Notes under the pieces: generated by a model | The model's database searches: none | Told to the model about the DNA's origin: nothing | The model's input: only the letters and a program-made list of their open reading frames with translations | NCBI RefSeq assembly: GCF_001277195.1 | Contig: NZ_CP012268.1 | Location: 2,914,001-2,978,000 of the forward strand | Origin: Cronobacter muytjensii ATCC 51329 | GTDB lineage: Bacteria > Pseudomonadota > Gammaproteobacteria > Enterobacterales > Enterobacteriaceae | Direction of reading: 5' to 3' | Length of the DNA stretch: 64,000 nt | Position numbers and translations under genes: made by a program | Part shown: positions 34,557-42,899 of the stretch, one piece after another | Numbering within the stretch: the first letter of the stretch is position 1 | How the letters are laid out: each line of letters starts with the position of its first letter

Positions 34557-35531
34557 ATGCAATACAAGCAATTAGGAAAAACCGACCTTCAGGTTTCCCG
34601 TCTGTGCCTGGGCTGTATGACGTTTGGCGAGCCGGACCGCGGTAACCACGCCTGGACTCTCCCCGAAGAAAGCAGCCGCCTTATCATCAAACACGCCCTT
34701 GACGGCGGCATTAACTTTTTCGACACCGCCAACAGTTATTCTGACGGCAGCAGCGAGGAGATCGTAGGCCGCGCGCTGCGTGATTTCGCACGCCGCGAGG
34801 ATGTCGTGGTCGCCACCAAGGTCTATCACCAGGTTGGCGATCTGCCGCAGGGGCTTTCCCGCCCGTTGATCCTCCGCGCTATCGACGACAGTCTGCGCCG
34901 CCTCGGCATGGAGTATGTCGACCTGCTGCAAATCCACCGCTGGGACTACGACACCCCGATTGAAGAGACGCTGGAAGCCTTAAACGACGTGGTGAAAGCC
35001 GGTAAAGCGCGCTATATCGGCGCGTCTTCCATGCATCCGCACCAGTTCGAGCAGGCGCTGAACCTGCAAAAAGAGAATGGCTGGGCGCCGTTCGTCACCA
35101 TGCAAAACCACTACAACCTGATTTATCGCGAAGAGGAGCAGGAGATGCTGCCGCTTTGCTATCGCGAAGGCGTGGCCGTTATCCCCTGGAGCCCGCTGGC
35201 TCGCGGCCGTCTGACTCGCCCCTGGGGCGAAACCACGGCGCGGCTGGTGTCCGATGAATTTGGTAAAACGCTCTACAGCGAAACCGAAGAAAACGACGCG
35301 AAAATCGCCGAGCGGCTGGCCTTTATCGCGCAGGATAAAGGCGTCAGTCGCGCGCAGGTGGCGCTCGCCTGGCTGCTGAGTAAACCGGGCGTTGTCGCGC
35401 CAATTATCGGCGCCTCGCGCGAGGAGCAGTTGCAGGAGCTGATTGACGCGGTCGAGGTGACGCTCACCAGCGAAGAGATGGCCGAGCTGGAAACGCCTTA
35501 CAAGGCGCATCCGGTCGTCGGTTTCAAATAG
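34557..35531 (+). CDS. yajO: Aldo/keto reductase YajO
   Basis: A 324-residue NADPH-dependent aldo/keto reductase of the Tas/YajO type. The catalytic tetrad is visible as D and Y in FFDTANSYSDGSSEEI, K in VATKVYHQ and H in LLQIHRWD; the C-terminal cofactor loop reads PIIGASREEQLQEL. The E. coli protein has been linked to an alternative route to 1-deoxyxylulose 5-phosphate, which would fit its position after dxs, but its normal substrate is uncertain. Translation may be controlled by the hairpin at 34500-34554. Confidence 0.94.
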   Translation: MQYKQLGKTDLQVSRLCLGCMTFGEPDRGNHAWTLPEESSRLIIKHALDGGINFFDTANSYSDGSSEEIVGRALRDFARREDVVVATKVYHQVGDLPQGLSRPLILRAIDDSLRRLGMEYVDLLQIHRWDYDTPIEETLEALNDVVKAGKARYIGASSMHPHQFEQALNLQKENGWAPFVTMQNHYNLIYREEEQEMLPLCYREGVAVIPWSPLARGRLTRPWGETTARLVSDEFGKTLYSETEENDAKIAERLAFIAQDKGVSRAQVALAWLLSKPGVVAPIIGASREEQLQELIDAVEVTLTSEEMAELETPYKAHPVVGFK

Positions 35532-35570
35532 GCAGAAAACATCAGCCCTCTGATGCGAGGGCTGATGCGG

Positions 35571-36092
35571 TTAAATCAGACCGATGGGCCAGTGATGGCC
35601 CACCCAGTAGAGCAGGCCCGCCGAAATAATCCCTGCGACGATATCATCCACCATGATCCCCATGCCGCCGTGAACGTTGCGATCAAACCAGCGGATAGGC
35701 CAGGGTTTCCACATATCGAAAATGCGGAAAATCACAAACCCGGCGGCAACCCACTGCCAGTCGTGGGTCGGCAGCGCCATTAGCGTTATCCACATGCCAA
35801 TAAACTCATCCCAGACGATACTGCCGTGATCGTGCACGCCCATGTCTTTGGCGGTCTGGTGGCAGAGATAAACGCCGAGGCTGATGCCGAACATCACCAC
35901 CAGCGAGTAAAGCTGCCAGGGCAAAAACGTCATCAGATACCAGAACGGGATTGCCGCAAGCGACCCCATCGTACCCGGCACCCACGGGCTTAAGCCGCTG
36001 CCAAACCCCGTGGCGAGCAGATGCCAGGGGTTGCGTAAATTCAGCCGGCTTTTGGCGACATCCTTATTAAACGTGCGTTTCGAAGTGGTCAT
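35571..36092 (-). CDS. pgpA: Phosphatidylglycerophosphatase A
   Basis: Inner-membrane enzyme of 173 residues that dephosphorylates phosphatidylglycerophosphate to phosphatidylglycerol. It shows family blocks GFGSGLSPWVPGTMGSLAAI, WDEFIGMWITL and RWFDRNVHGGMGIMVDD (split across residues 30-155), with acidic active-site residues and four hydrophobic helices. Its start overlaps the end of thiL by 26 bp, so the two are translationally linked, as in E. coli. Last gene of the nrdR-ribD-ribE-nusB-thiL-pgpA series. Confidence 0.97.
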   Translation of the reverse strand: MTTSKRTFNKDVAKSRLNLRNPWHLLATGFGSGLSPWVPGTMGSLAAIPFWYLMTFLPWQLYSLVVMFGISLGVYLCHQTAKDMGVHDHGSIVWDEFIGMWITLMALPTHDWQWVAAGFVIFRIFDMWKPWPIRWFDRNVHGGMGIMVDDIVAGIISAGLLYWVGHHWPIGLI

Positions 36093-37047
36093 ATCCTTTC
36101 CAGTCGAGCGTTACCGGCGCGCCATCGCGTAAAAAAACCATACCTTCGGCGGCGGTGGTCAGCTGTCCGATGCAGGTGACTGACACACCGAGATGGTTCA
36201 CCGCCACCTCCAGCGCGCCACGATTAATCTCCGGCACCGTAAAGCAGAGCTCGTAATCTTCACCGCCAGAGAGCGCCCAGCGCAGGGCCTGCTCCGGCGT
36301 GGTGTTACGCGTCATCGCCGCAGAGTACGGCATATCATTAAGCTCAATACGCGCGCCGCAGTCGCTCGCTTTCAGGATGTGACCGAGATCGGAAATCAGC
36401 CCGTCAGAGAGATCGATAGCCGCGCTCGCCAGCCCGCGCAAAGCCTGACCGTGCAGCACGCGCGGCGTCGGGCGCAGATGGCGCTTGATGAGATAATCGG
36501 CGTCGGGGTCGTTTTCCACCGTCAGACGCTGCTGCAAAATCGCAAGGCCAGCGGCGCTGTCGCCCGGCGTGCCGGTGATGTAGATCCAGTCGCCAGGACG
36601 CGCGCCTGAGCGCTTCAGCGCCCGCCCGGCCGGGACGAAGCCGTGAATGCCGAGCGTCATCGAGAGCGGGCCGCGCGTGGTATCGCCGCCGATAAGCTGC
36701 ATATCGTAATAGCTGAGTTGTTCAAACAGGCTGTCGCTAAAGGCCTCAAGCCAGGGCTCATTAACCTCCGGCAGGGTTAACGCCAGGGTCAGCCAGGCCG
36801 GGTCGGCGCCCATCGCCGCCAGATCGCTCACATTGACTGCCAGCGCCTTGTAGCCGAGATCGCGCGGATCAATATCCGGTAAAAAATGAATGCCTGACAC
36901 CAGCGTATCGGTGCTGATCGCCAGGGTTTGCTTCTCCGGCACGGTTAACAGCGCACAGTCGTCGCCGATGCCGGTCTCGACATCAAGACGAGAGCTTCTG
37001 ACCCGATCGAAATAACGTGCAATCAGGGAAAACTCGCCGCATGCCAT
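36067..37047 (-). CDS. thiL: Thiamine-monophosphate kinase
   Basis: ATP-dependent kinase making thiamine diphosphate from the monophosphate; member of the PurM/ThiL superfamily, 326 residues. Visible elements are GIGDDCALL near residue 27 with metal-binding aspartates, the NVSDLAAMGADPAW segment, LIGGDTTRG, and ISDLGHIL / GGEDYELCF in the C-terminal half. A 186-bp gap with three hairpins separates it from nusB. Confidence 0.97.
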   Translation of the reverse strand: MACGEFSLIARYFDRVRSSRLDVETGIGDDCALLTVPEKQTLAISTDTLVSGIHFLPDIDPRDLGYKALAVNVSDLAAMGADPAWLTLALTLPEVNEPWLEAFSDSLFEQLSYYDMQLIGGDTTRGPLSMTLGIHGFVPAGRALKRSGARPGDWIYITGTPGDSAAGLAILQQRLTVENDPDADYLIKRHLRPTPRVLHGQALRGLASAAIDLSDGLISDLGHILKASDCGARIELNDMPYSAAMTRNTTPEQALRWALSGGEDYELCFTVPEINRGALEVAVNHLGVSVTCIGQLTTAAEGMVFLRDGAPVTLDWKGYDHFETHV

Positions 37048-37076
37048 AGGGTTACGCCTCTACAGAAGAGAAGAAG

Positions 37077-37229
37077 AAAAGGCCGGAAGCCCGGCCTCAG
37101 ACAGCAGACGAAGAACAGCGGGTTCTTCGTATTGATGACCATAGTAGACAATCGCCAGCTTTTTGCCCGTCTGACGCACAGAACGGTAAAAGAAAACGAG
37201 GGCCAGGTCTCGCCTGCCGACGGCAGGCG
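37077..37229 (-). other. Three consecutive hairpins in the nusB-thiL gap
   Basis: In transcription order on the minus strand the gap contains an 8-bp perfect stem (37229-37211, CGCCTGCC arms), a 9-bp perfect stem (37130-37108, ACGAAGAAC arms) and a 6-bp GGCCGG/CCGGCC stem (37096-37081) followed by TTTTCTTCTTCT. The last may work as a weak terminator or attenuator before thiL. Confidence 0.65.
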
Positions 37230-37233
37230 GATA

Positions 37234-37653
37234 TTACTTTTTGTTGGGGCGAATATGCGGCGCGGCTTTGTCGAGCACGCCGTTGACGAACTTGTGGCTG
37301 TCTTCGGCTCCAAAGACTTTCGCCAGCTCAATCGCTTCATTGATGGCCACTTTATACGGCACATCGTCACGTTTTGAGAGTTCGTACAGCGCGATACGCA
37401 GCACCGCTTTCTCCACCTGGCCCAGCTCTTCGAGCTGACGGGACAGGTACGGCTTCATCAGGCCGTCGAGATAGCCGCTGTTGGTCGCCACCCCGGAGAG
37501 CAGTTCGCGGAAATACATCACGTCCACATCTTTGACATCCTGTTCCGCCAGGAACTGGTATTCAACATCGGCGATGTCGTTATGGGACAACTGCCAGGAG
37601 TAAAGCGCCTGGACGGCACACTCACGGGCGCGGCGACGAGCAGCAGGTTTCAC
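37234..37653 (-). CDS. nusB: Transcription antitermination factor NusB
   Basis: All-helical RNA-binding protein (139 residues) that with NusE binds boxA RNA in rRNA antitermination. It starts MKPAARRRARECAVQALYSWQ, with the arginine-rich N-terminus that contacts RNA, and continues with helices LLRIALYELSKRDDVPYKVAINEAIELAKVFG-type pattern (residues about 84-115). Follows ribE by 21 bp. Confidence 0.98.
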   Translation of the reverse strand: MKPAARRRARECAVQALYSWQLSHNDIADVEYQFLAEQDVKDVDVMYFRELLSGVATNSGYLDGLMKPYLSRQLEELGQVEKAVLRIALYELSKRDDVPYKVAINEAIELAKVFGAEDSHKFVNGVLDKAAPHIRPNKK

Positions 37654-37674
37654 GGAATTCCCCTTACAAAAAAA

Positions 37675-38145
37675 TCAGGCCTGGATAGCCTTCAGGACAT
37701 TAATCATTTCAAGCGCGGTCAGCGCCGCTTCGGCGCCCTTGTTCCCGGCTTTGGTGCCAGCGCGTTCGATGGCTTGTTCAATACTTTCAGTGGTGAGTAC
37801 GCCAAAAGCTACCGGGATTTCGCTGTTCTGCGCCACGTGGGCCAGACCATTGCTGGCGCCGCCAGCAACGTATTCGAAATGCGCAGTACCCCCGCGGATC
37901 ACCGTACCGAGCGCGATAACCGCGTCATATTTCGCGGTTTTCGCCAGCGCCTGTGCCGCCAGCGGCAGCTCGTAAGCGCCTGGCACCCACACCACGGTGA
38001 TGTTTTCATCTTTTACCTGACCAATACGCTTCAGGGCGTCGATCGCGCCTTCCAGCAGGCTGTCATTGATGAAGTTGTTGAAACGCGCAATGGCGATGGC
38101 GACGCGAGCGTCCGGGGCAGCAACGGTAGCTTCAATAATGTTCAT
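37675..38145 (-). CDS. ribE: 6,7-dimethyl-8-ribityllumazine synthase
   Basis: Penultimate enzyme of riboflavin synthesis (also named RibH), condensing the pyrimidinedione with dihydroxybutanone phosphate; forms 60-subunit capsids in enterobacteria. The 156 residues include the substrate-binding RFNNFINDSLLEGA, VPGAYELPLAA and the GTVIRGGTAHFEYVA segment with its catalytic histidine. Downstream of ribD and upstream of nusB. Confidence 0.98.
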   Translation of the reverse strand: MNIIEATVAAPDARVAIAIARFNNFINDSLLEGAIDALKRIGQVKDENITVVWVPGAYELPLAAQALAKTAKYDAVIALGTVIRGGTAHFEYVAGGASNGLAHVAQNSEIPVAFGVLTTESIEQAIERAGTKAGNKGAEAALTALEMINVLKAIQA

Positions 38146-38232
38146 ACTCTTACCTTAGGGTTATGTAGCCCCCGCAGGGGGGCGGATTTTATCATACTCT
38201 TTCGCGCACTGCTTACGTTTTACGTCCCGCCG

Positions 38233-39336
38233 TCAGGCGAGCGCGAGGCGCAGGCGCAAATCGGGGCCGACCTGAACAACGTCGCGAAATTCCAGACGCG
38301 GCGCATCGGCAAGTTTCTCAAGACCTGGCAGGGAGAAAAGCCCGCGGGCCTCGCTGCCAAGCAGTTTTGGGGCCATATAAACAATAAGTTCATCCACCAG
38401 CCCGGCCTGGAGCAGCGCGCCTGCGAGCTGCGGGCCCGCTTCCACCCACAGGCTGTTTACCTGCCGCTTGCCCAGTTGCATCATCAGCAGGACGAGATCC
38501 AGCTTGCCGTTATGTACCGGCGTCGGGAGTTGTTCCACGCTCGCAGGCCAGACGGCGTCGTCAGGGGTGGCGCGGGCAAGCCAGGTTTCGCCGGGTTGAT
38601 TGACAATCTTGTGTGCGGGCGTCACCTGATTCTGGCGATCAAGGACGATTCGCAGCGGCTGGCGCAGATTTTCACGCGGATACACCGCCTGCGTGGCGTC
38701 GCCAAGTTCGTCCCAGCGCACGGTCATCGACGGATCGTCCGCCAGCACGGTGGCGCTGGTAGTGAGGATAGCATGGCTTTCGGCGCGCAGACGCTGCACG
38801 TCGCGCCGGGCCTGCGGCGAGGTTATCCACTGGCTTTCGCCGCTCGCCATCGCTGTACGCCCGTCAAGCGACGCGCCAAGCTTAAGCTGAATATACGGAA
38901 AACCGGTGCGCATGCGTTTGAGAAAGCCTTTATTCAGCGCTTCGGCCTCGCTCATCATCAGCCCGTGGCTGACATCAATGCCCGCCTGCTGCAAACGATA
39001 TAGCCCACGCCCCGCCACCTGCGGGTTTGGGTCCTGCATCGCCGCGACGACGCGCGCGACGCCCGCATTAATCAGCGCGTCGCAGCATGGCGGCGTGCGC
39101 CCGTGGTGGCTGCACGGCTCCAGCGTGACGTACGCCGTTGCGCCGCGCGCCCTCTCGCCCGCCATGCGCAACGCGTGCACTTCGGCATGCGGCTCGCCTG
39201 CGCGCAGGTGAAAGCCTTCGCCGACGATCGTGCCGTCTTTAACAATGACACAGCCCACGCGCGGATTTGGATGCGTGGTGAAGCGTCCCTGGCCCGCGAG
39301 CGTCAGCGCGCGCGCCATGTAAAATTCGTCGGACAT
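38233..39336 (-). CDS. ribD: Bifunctional riboflavin deaminase/reductase RibD
   Basis: Carries out two successive steps of riboflavin synthesis: deamination of the pyrimidine and NADPH reduction of its ribosyl side chain. The 367 residues have an N-terminal cytidine-deaminase fold with zinc ligands in HAEVHALRMAG and PCSHHGRTPPCCDALI, and a C-terminal dihydrofolate-reductase-like domain (about 146-367) starting KLGASLDGRTAMASGES. It starts three bases after the nrdR stop. Confidence 0.97.
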   Translation of the reverse strand: MSDEFYMARALTLAGQGRFTTHPNPRVGCVIVKDGTIVGEGFHLRAGEPHAEVHALRMAGERARGATAYVTLEPCSHHGRTPPCCDALINAGVARVVAAMQDPNPQVAGRGLYRLQQAGIDVSHGLMMSEAEALNKGFLKRMRTGFPYIQLKLGASLDGRTAMASGESQWITSPQARRDVQRLRAESHAILTTSATVLADDPSMTVRWDELGDATQAVYPRENLRQPLRIVLDRQNQVTPAHKIVNQPGETWLARATPDDAVWPASVEQLPTPVHNGKLDLVLLMMQLGKRQVNSLWVEAGPQLAGALLQAGLVDELIVYMAPKLLGSEARGLFSLPGLEKLADAPRLEFRDVVQVGPDLRLRLALA

Positions 39337-39339
39337 CGG

Positions 39340-39789
39340 TTAATCCTGTAAGCGGGCGATCTCTTCGCCGAATTCGCGGATATCTTCAAAGCTGCGGTAT
39401 ACCGAGGCAAAACGGATATACGCGACTTTATCGAGCTTTTTGAGCTGCTCCATCACCAGGTTGCCGATAAGTTTGCTCGGCACTTCGCGCTCGCCGGTAG
39501 CACGCAGGTGGGATTTAATATGGTTGATGGCCATTTCCACATCGTCGGAGCTGACCGGGCGCTTTTCCAGCGCTTTCTGCATGCCGCTACGCAGTTTGTC
39601 TTCATTGAAAGGCTCGCGCACGTCGTTGCTTTTCACCACGCGCGGCATGACCAGCTCCGCGACTTCAAACGTCGTGAAACGTTCATGGCACACCAGGCAC
39701 TGGCGGCGACGGCGTACTGAGGAGCCCTCTCCCACCAGGCGGGAATCGATCACTTTAGTGTCAACGGCGAAACAGAACGGGCAATGCAT
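39340..39789 (-). CDS. nrdR: Ribonucleotide reductase repressor NrdR
   Basis: A 149-residue ATP/dATP-responsive repressor of ribonucleotide reductase operons. It has an N-terminal zinc ribbon with CPFC (residues 3-6) and CLVC (31-34) and an ATP-cone domain from about residue 49 (PRVVKSNDVREPFNEDKL). First gene of the riboflavin-thiamine series and divergent from yajI. Confidence 0.98.
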   Translation of the reverse strand: MHCPFCFAVDTKVIDSRLVGEGSSVRRRRQCLVCHERFTTFEVAELVMPRVVKSNDVREPFNEDKLRSGMQKALEKRPVSSDDVEMAINHIKSHLRATGEREVPSKLIGNLVMEQLKKLDKVAYIRFASVYRSFEDIREFGEEIARLQD

Positions 39790-39943
39790 AGCGCTTCCTG
39801 ACTGAAAAAGTTAACTGAACAACAGTTTACCCTGAACTGGCGGGACTACAAAGGCGCAACCTTTTTGAGACAAAGACGCTATGCCAGACGCGCCGGCAGG
39901 CTCTACCATTACTGCACCTCACCTTTTTCAGGAAAAGCGAACA

Positions 39944-40504
39944 ATGACAACACGTTATCTGAAATGGCTGATCGCCGGCAGCACACTGGCATTAAGCGCC
40001 TGCGCTCCGCAAAGCGAAGTGCGCCAGATGCACCAGAATGTCAGCACCCTGAATCATGAAATGACGAAGCTGAAGCAGGAAACTGTCAAAATCACGCAGC
40101 AAAACGCGCTGAATATGAAATCGCAAAGCGGCGTTTATCTGCTGCCTGGCTCAAATACCCCTGCGCGTCTCAGCAGCCAGCTCGGAATGCTGAAAATGTC
40201 GCTGCGTAACGTCTCGGCGGGCGCGAACGGCACGCAGGCGACGTTATTTATCCAGAGCGAGTCCAACGAACCGCTGCCTGCCTTTACCGGCACCGTGGAA
40301 TGGGGCCAGTTACAGGGCACTACCGAGAACTATCAGGAGGTGAACGTGCAGAATCAACCGTTCAGCGCGCCAGCCAGTACGCTGGCACCCAGTGACGTTT
40401 CGATTCCGCTCACGCTCGCCGGTGTTACGCCCGGGCAACTGGGTTTTATCCGCGTACATGATATCCAGCCGCTTATCGCGGGCGACGCCATCGTCGCGCC
40501 GTAA
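39944..40504 (+). CDS. yajI: Lipoprotein YajI (DUF3251)
   Basis: A 186-residue lipoprotein. The N-terminus MTTRYLKWLIAGSTLALSAC gives a signal peptide with lipobox LSAC and acylated cysteine C20; alanine at +2 predicts the outer membrane. Residues about 25-55 form a likely coiled coil (heptad-like QNVSTLNHEMTKLKQETVK), then a beta-rich domain of unknown function. The start was set at 39944 because CAGGAAAA is properly spaced and the frame upstream lacks a signal sequence. In E. coli YajI lies in the same nrdR-tsx interval. Confidence 0.9.
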   Translation: MTTRYLKWLIAGSTLALSACAPQSEVRQMHQNVSTLNHEMTKLKQETVKITQQNALNMKSQSGVYLLPGSNTPARLSSQLGMLKMSLRNVSAGANGTQATLFIQSESNEPLPAFTGTVEWGQLQGTTENYQEVNVQNQPFSAPASTLAPSDVSIPLTLAGVTPGQLGFIRVHDIQPLIAGDAIVAP

Positions 40505-40844
40505 CGTCTTCTCCGCCAGCGGCGCACCATTTGTTACATTCGCGCCGCTGGGTCCACTTGCTTTTTTGTCCCGCTAATTTCCGTCTTTTCCCGCCGCGTT
40601 AAGCAAAAAGTGAGATCGTGATTGTTGGCAGAGTTCCCTTATGCCGTTAGAATCCGCGTTCCGATGTACGCAAACGTGAACGCAATCGATTACGTACATG
40701 GCAAGAATGTGAAACGCCACATATTTTTGTGAGGCTGGATACTTATAATAGGCAGCACAATTTATGCGGTGGCGGCCATCCCGCCAAATGCGAAAGCTTT
40801 ACTCCACCCAGAAATGGGGATTTCCTTAAAACAGTGGCTCTATT
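40505..40844 (+). promoter_or_regulatory. tsx regulatory region
   Basis: This 340-bp gap has no gene. It contains the LacI-family-type operator at 40680-40695, an overlapping ACGCAAACGT at 40668-40677, a perfect -10 box TATAAT at 40744-40749 and a small hairpin (TGGCGG/CCGCCA, 40770-40786) in the leader. In E. coli tsx is controlled by CytR, DeoR and CRP from two promoters; the arrangement here is compatible, but I did not find a convincing CRP site. Confidence 0.6.
40680..40695 (+). promoter_or_regulatory. LacI-family (PurR-like) operator upstream of tsx
   Basis: ACGCAATCGATTACGT is nearly palindromic around a central CG and matches the PurR consensus ACGCAAACGTTTTCGT at 13 of 16 positions. 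It lies about 50 bp upstream of the tsx -10 box, suggesting purine or nucleoside control. Confidence 0.5.
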
Positions 40845-41723
40845 ATGAAAAAAATTGTTTTAGCTGCCGGTGCAGCCCTGGCGCTCTCCACCTCTTTTAC
40901 TGCCAGCGCGGCAGAAACCAGCAATAGTGAGTTTGTTTCCGACTGGTGGCACCAGAGCGTCAACGTGGTGGGCAGCTACCACACCCGCTTCGGACCGAAA
41001 GTTCGCAACGATACCTACCTGGAATATGAAGCTTTCGCGAAAAAAGACTGGTTTGATTTCTACGGCTACCTGGATGCGCCAGTGTTTTTTGGCGGCAACA
41101 GAGATGCCAAAGGGATCTGGAACAAAGGCTCTCCGCTGTTTATGGAGATTGAACCGCGTTTCTCCATCGACAAACTGACCGGCACCAGCCTGGCGTTTGG
41201 CCCGTTCAAAGAGTGGTACTTTGCGAACAACTATATCTACGATATGGGCCGTAACGACTCTCAGGAACAGAGCACCTGGTATATGGGTCTCGGTACCGAT
41301 ATCGATACCGGCCTGCCGATGAGCCTCTCCCTGAACGTGTACGCCAAATACCAGTGGCAGAACTATGGCGCGCAGAACCAGAACGAGTGGGATGGCTACC
41401 GCTTCAAAGTGAAATACTTTGTGCCTATTACCCAGCTGTGGGGCGGCAACCTGAGCTATATCGGCTTTACCAACTTTGACTGGGGCTCAGACCTCGGCGA
41501 TAAAGGCGGTTATGCGCTCAATGGCGTGAAGGCCCGCACGAACGACTCCATCGCCTCCAGCCATATCCTGGCGCTGAACTACGATCACTGGCACTACTCT
41601 GTGGTGGCGCGTTACTGGCACAACGGCGGCCAGTGGAATGACGATGCCGAACTGATATTCACCAACTACAACACCCGTACGACCGGTTGGGGTGGTTACC
41701 TGGTGGTCGGTTACAACTTCTGA
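40845..41723 (+). CDS. tsx: Nucleoside-specific outer-membrane channel Tsx
   Basis: A 12-stranded outer-membrane beta barrel that admits nucleosides and serves as a receptor for phages and colicins. The 292-residue precursor has a signal peptide cleaved near TASA-A (about residue 22), the family start NSEFVSDWWHQSVNVVGSYH, alternating beta strands rich in aromatic residues and a C-terminal phenylalanine (VVGYNF), the usual BAM signal. Transcribed alone, with its own terminator. Confidence 0.97.
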   Translation: MKKIVLAAGAALALSTSFTASAAETSNSEFVSDWWHQSVNVVGSYHTRFGPKVRNDTYLEYEAFAKKDWFDFYGYLDAPVFFGGNRDAKGIWNKGSPLFMEIEPRFSIDKLTGTSLAFGPFKEWYFANNYIYDMGRNDSQEQSTWYMGLGTDIDTGLPMSLSLNVYAKYQWQNYGAQNQNEWDGYRFKVKYFVPITQLWGGNLSYIGFTNFDWGSDLGDKGGYALNGVKARTNDSIASSHILALNYDHWHYSVVARYWHNGGQWNDDAELIFTNYNTRTTGWGGYLVVGYNF

Positions 41724-41740
41724 GCCTGACCACTTCAATC

Positions 41741-41768
41741 AAAAAGCCAGCGTACGCTGGCTTTTTTT
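41741..41768 (+). terminator. Rho-independent terminator of tsx
   Basis: AAAGCCAGCG and CGCTGGCTTT around a short TA centre, followed by a run of seven T, 17 bases after the tsx stop. Confidence 0.92.
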
Positions 41769-41865
41769 ATGATTGTTCATCACCGATGCTCCACGGTCAT
41801 CAGCCAGACGGCTGCGCTTATTATCGTGGCACCTGCGCTTTCGCTTAATCCTTATTCAGGCGAAA

Positions 41866-41895
41866 AAAAACCGCAGGCCGAAACCTGCGGTTTTT
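41866..41895. terminator. Terminator of secF (potentially bidirectional)
   Basis: AAAAACCGCAGG and CCTGCGGTTTTT form a perfect 12-bp stem with a 6-base loop between convergent tsx and secF; T runs are present on both strands. Confidence 0.92.
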
Positions 41896-41917
41896 ACTGG
41901 CGTAATGCGTTACGTGA

Positions 41918-42889
41918 TTACGGCAGAAGCGACGGCTGATCCGCGCCCTCTTTTTCCACTTTCTGCTGCAGCAGATGTTCGCGTTTCATGCCAAGCTTGA
42001 GCGCCAGCGCGGACGCGACGTAAATCGACGACGCCGTACCGATAGACACGCCGATAAGCATGGTGAGCGAGAAGCCCTGCAACATTGCGCCACCGAACAG
42101 GTACAGCATCAGGATCACGACAAGCGTGGTGCCGGAGGTGATCAACGTCCTTTGCAGCGTCTGGGTCAGCGACACGTTAAAGATTTCGTAAGGCGTTCCG
42201 CGACGGATTTTGCGGAAGTTTTCACGAATACGGTCGGAAACCACGATGCTGTCGTTCAGCGAGTAACCGATCACCGACATCAGCGATGCGATAATGGTGA
42301 GGTCAATCTCAATCTGGAACAGCGACAACACGCCCATGGTGATAATGACGTCATGCGCCAGCGCGATAACCACACCAGCCGCCAGACGCCACTCAAAGCG
42401 GAACCCGACATACACCAGAATGGAGAGCAGCGCGACCAGCAGCGCCATCGCGCCCGCCTGAGCGAGGTCAGCGCCCACGCTCGGGCCGACGAACTCGATA
42501 CGCTTCACCGCCGCATTCTGGCCGGTCGCCTCATTAATCACGTTCAGCACTTTGTTGCCGAGCGTCTGACCACCCGTTTCGCCCTGCGCAGGCGGCATAC
42601 GCACCATGATGTCGCGACTGCTGCCGAAGTTCTGCAGCAGCGGCTCTTCAAAGCCCGCTTTTTCCAGCGATTCGCGCATTAAATCCAGTTCCGCCGGCTT
42701 CTCCAGCGCGATCTCGATGACCGTACCGCCGGTGAAATCGAGGCCCCAGTTAAAGCCGCGCACGCCCATCACCACAATAGAGGCGACAAGCAGCAGGCCG
42801 GAAATGGCGAAGGCCCAGTAGTCCCAGCGCATAAAGTCATAGACTTTACGGCCGTGGTTCAATTGTTCAACAGTATATTCCTGTGCCAC
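41918..42889 (-). CDS. secF: Protein translocase subunit SecF
   Basis: Inner-membrane partner of SecD, an RND-related protein that uses the proton gradient to complete export through SecYEG. The 323 residues hold six membrane helices, the GLDFTGGTVIEI element after helix 1, a periplasmic loop (about 60-140) and the conserved segments ALAHDVIITMG and GYSLNDSIVVSDRIREN. It follows secD by 10 bp. Confidence 0.98.
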   Translation of the reverse strand: MAQEYTVEQLNHGRKVYDFMRWDYWAFAISGLLLVASIVVMGVRGFNWGLDFTGGTVIEIALEKPAELDLMRESLEKAGFEEPLLQNFGSSRDIMVRMPPAQGETGGQTLGNKVLNVINEATGQNAAVKRIEFVGPSVGADLAQAGAMALLVALLSILVYVGFRFEWRLAAGVVIALAHDVIITMGVLSLFQIEIDLTIIASLMSVIGYSLNDSIVVSDRIRENFRKIRRGTPYEIFNVSLTQTLQRTLITSGTTLVVILMLYLFGGAMLQGFSLTMLIGVSIGTASSIYVASALALKLGMKREHLLQQKVEKEGADQPSLLP

Positions 42890-42899
42890 AACGCACTCC

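Noticed and set aside
37582..39003. A 473-codon open frame on the plus strand
   Set aside because: It runs antisense through the nusB, ribE and ribD genes, all recognised by conserved motifs.
40700..40740. A CRP site upstream of tsx at TGTGAAACGCCACA
   Set aside because: The half-sites are two bases too close for the TGTGA-N6-TCACA pattern, so I do not call it.
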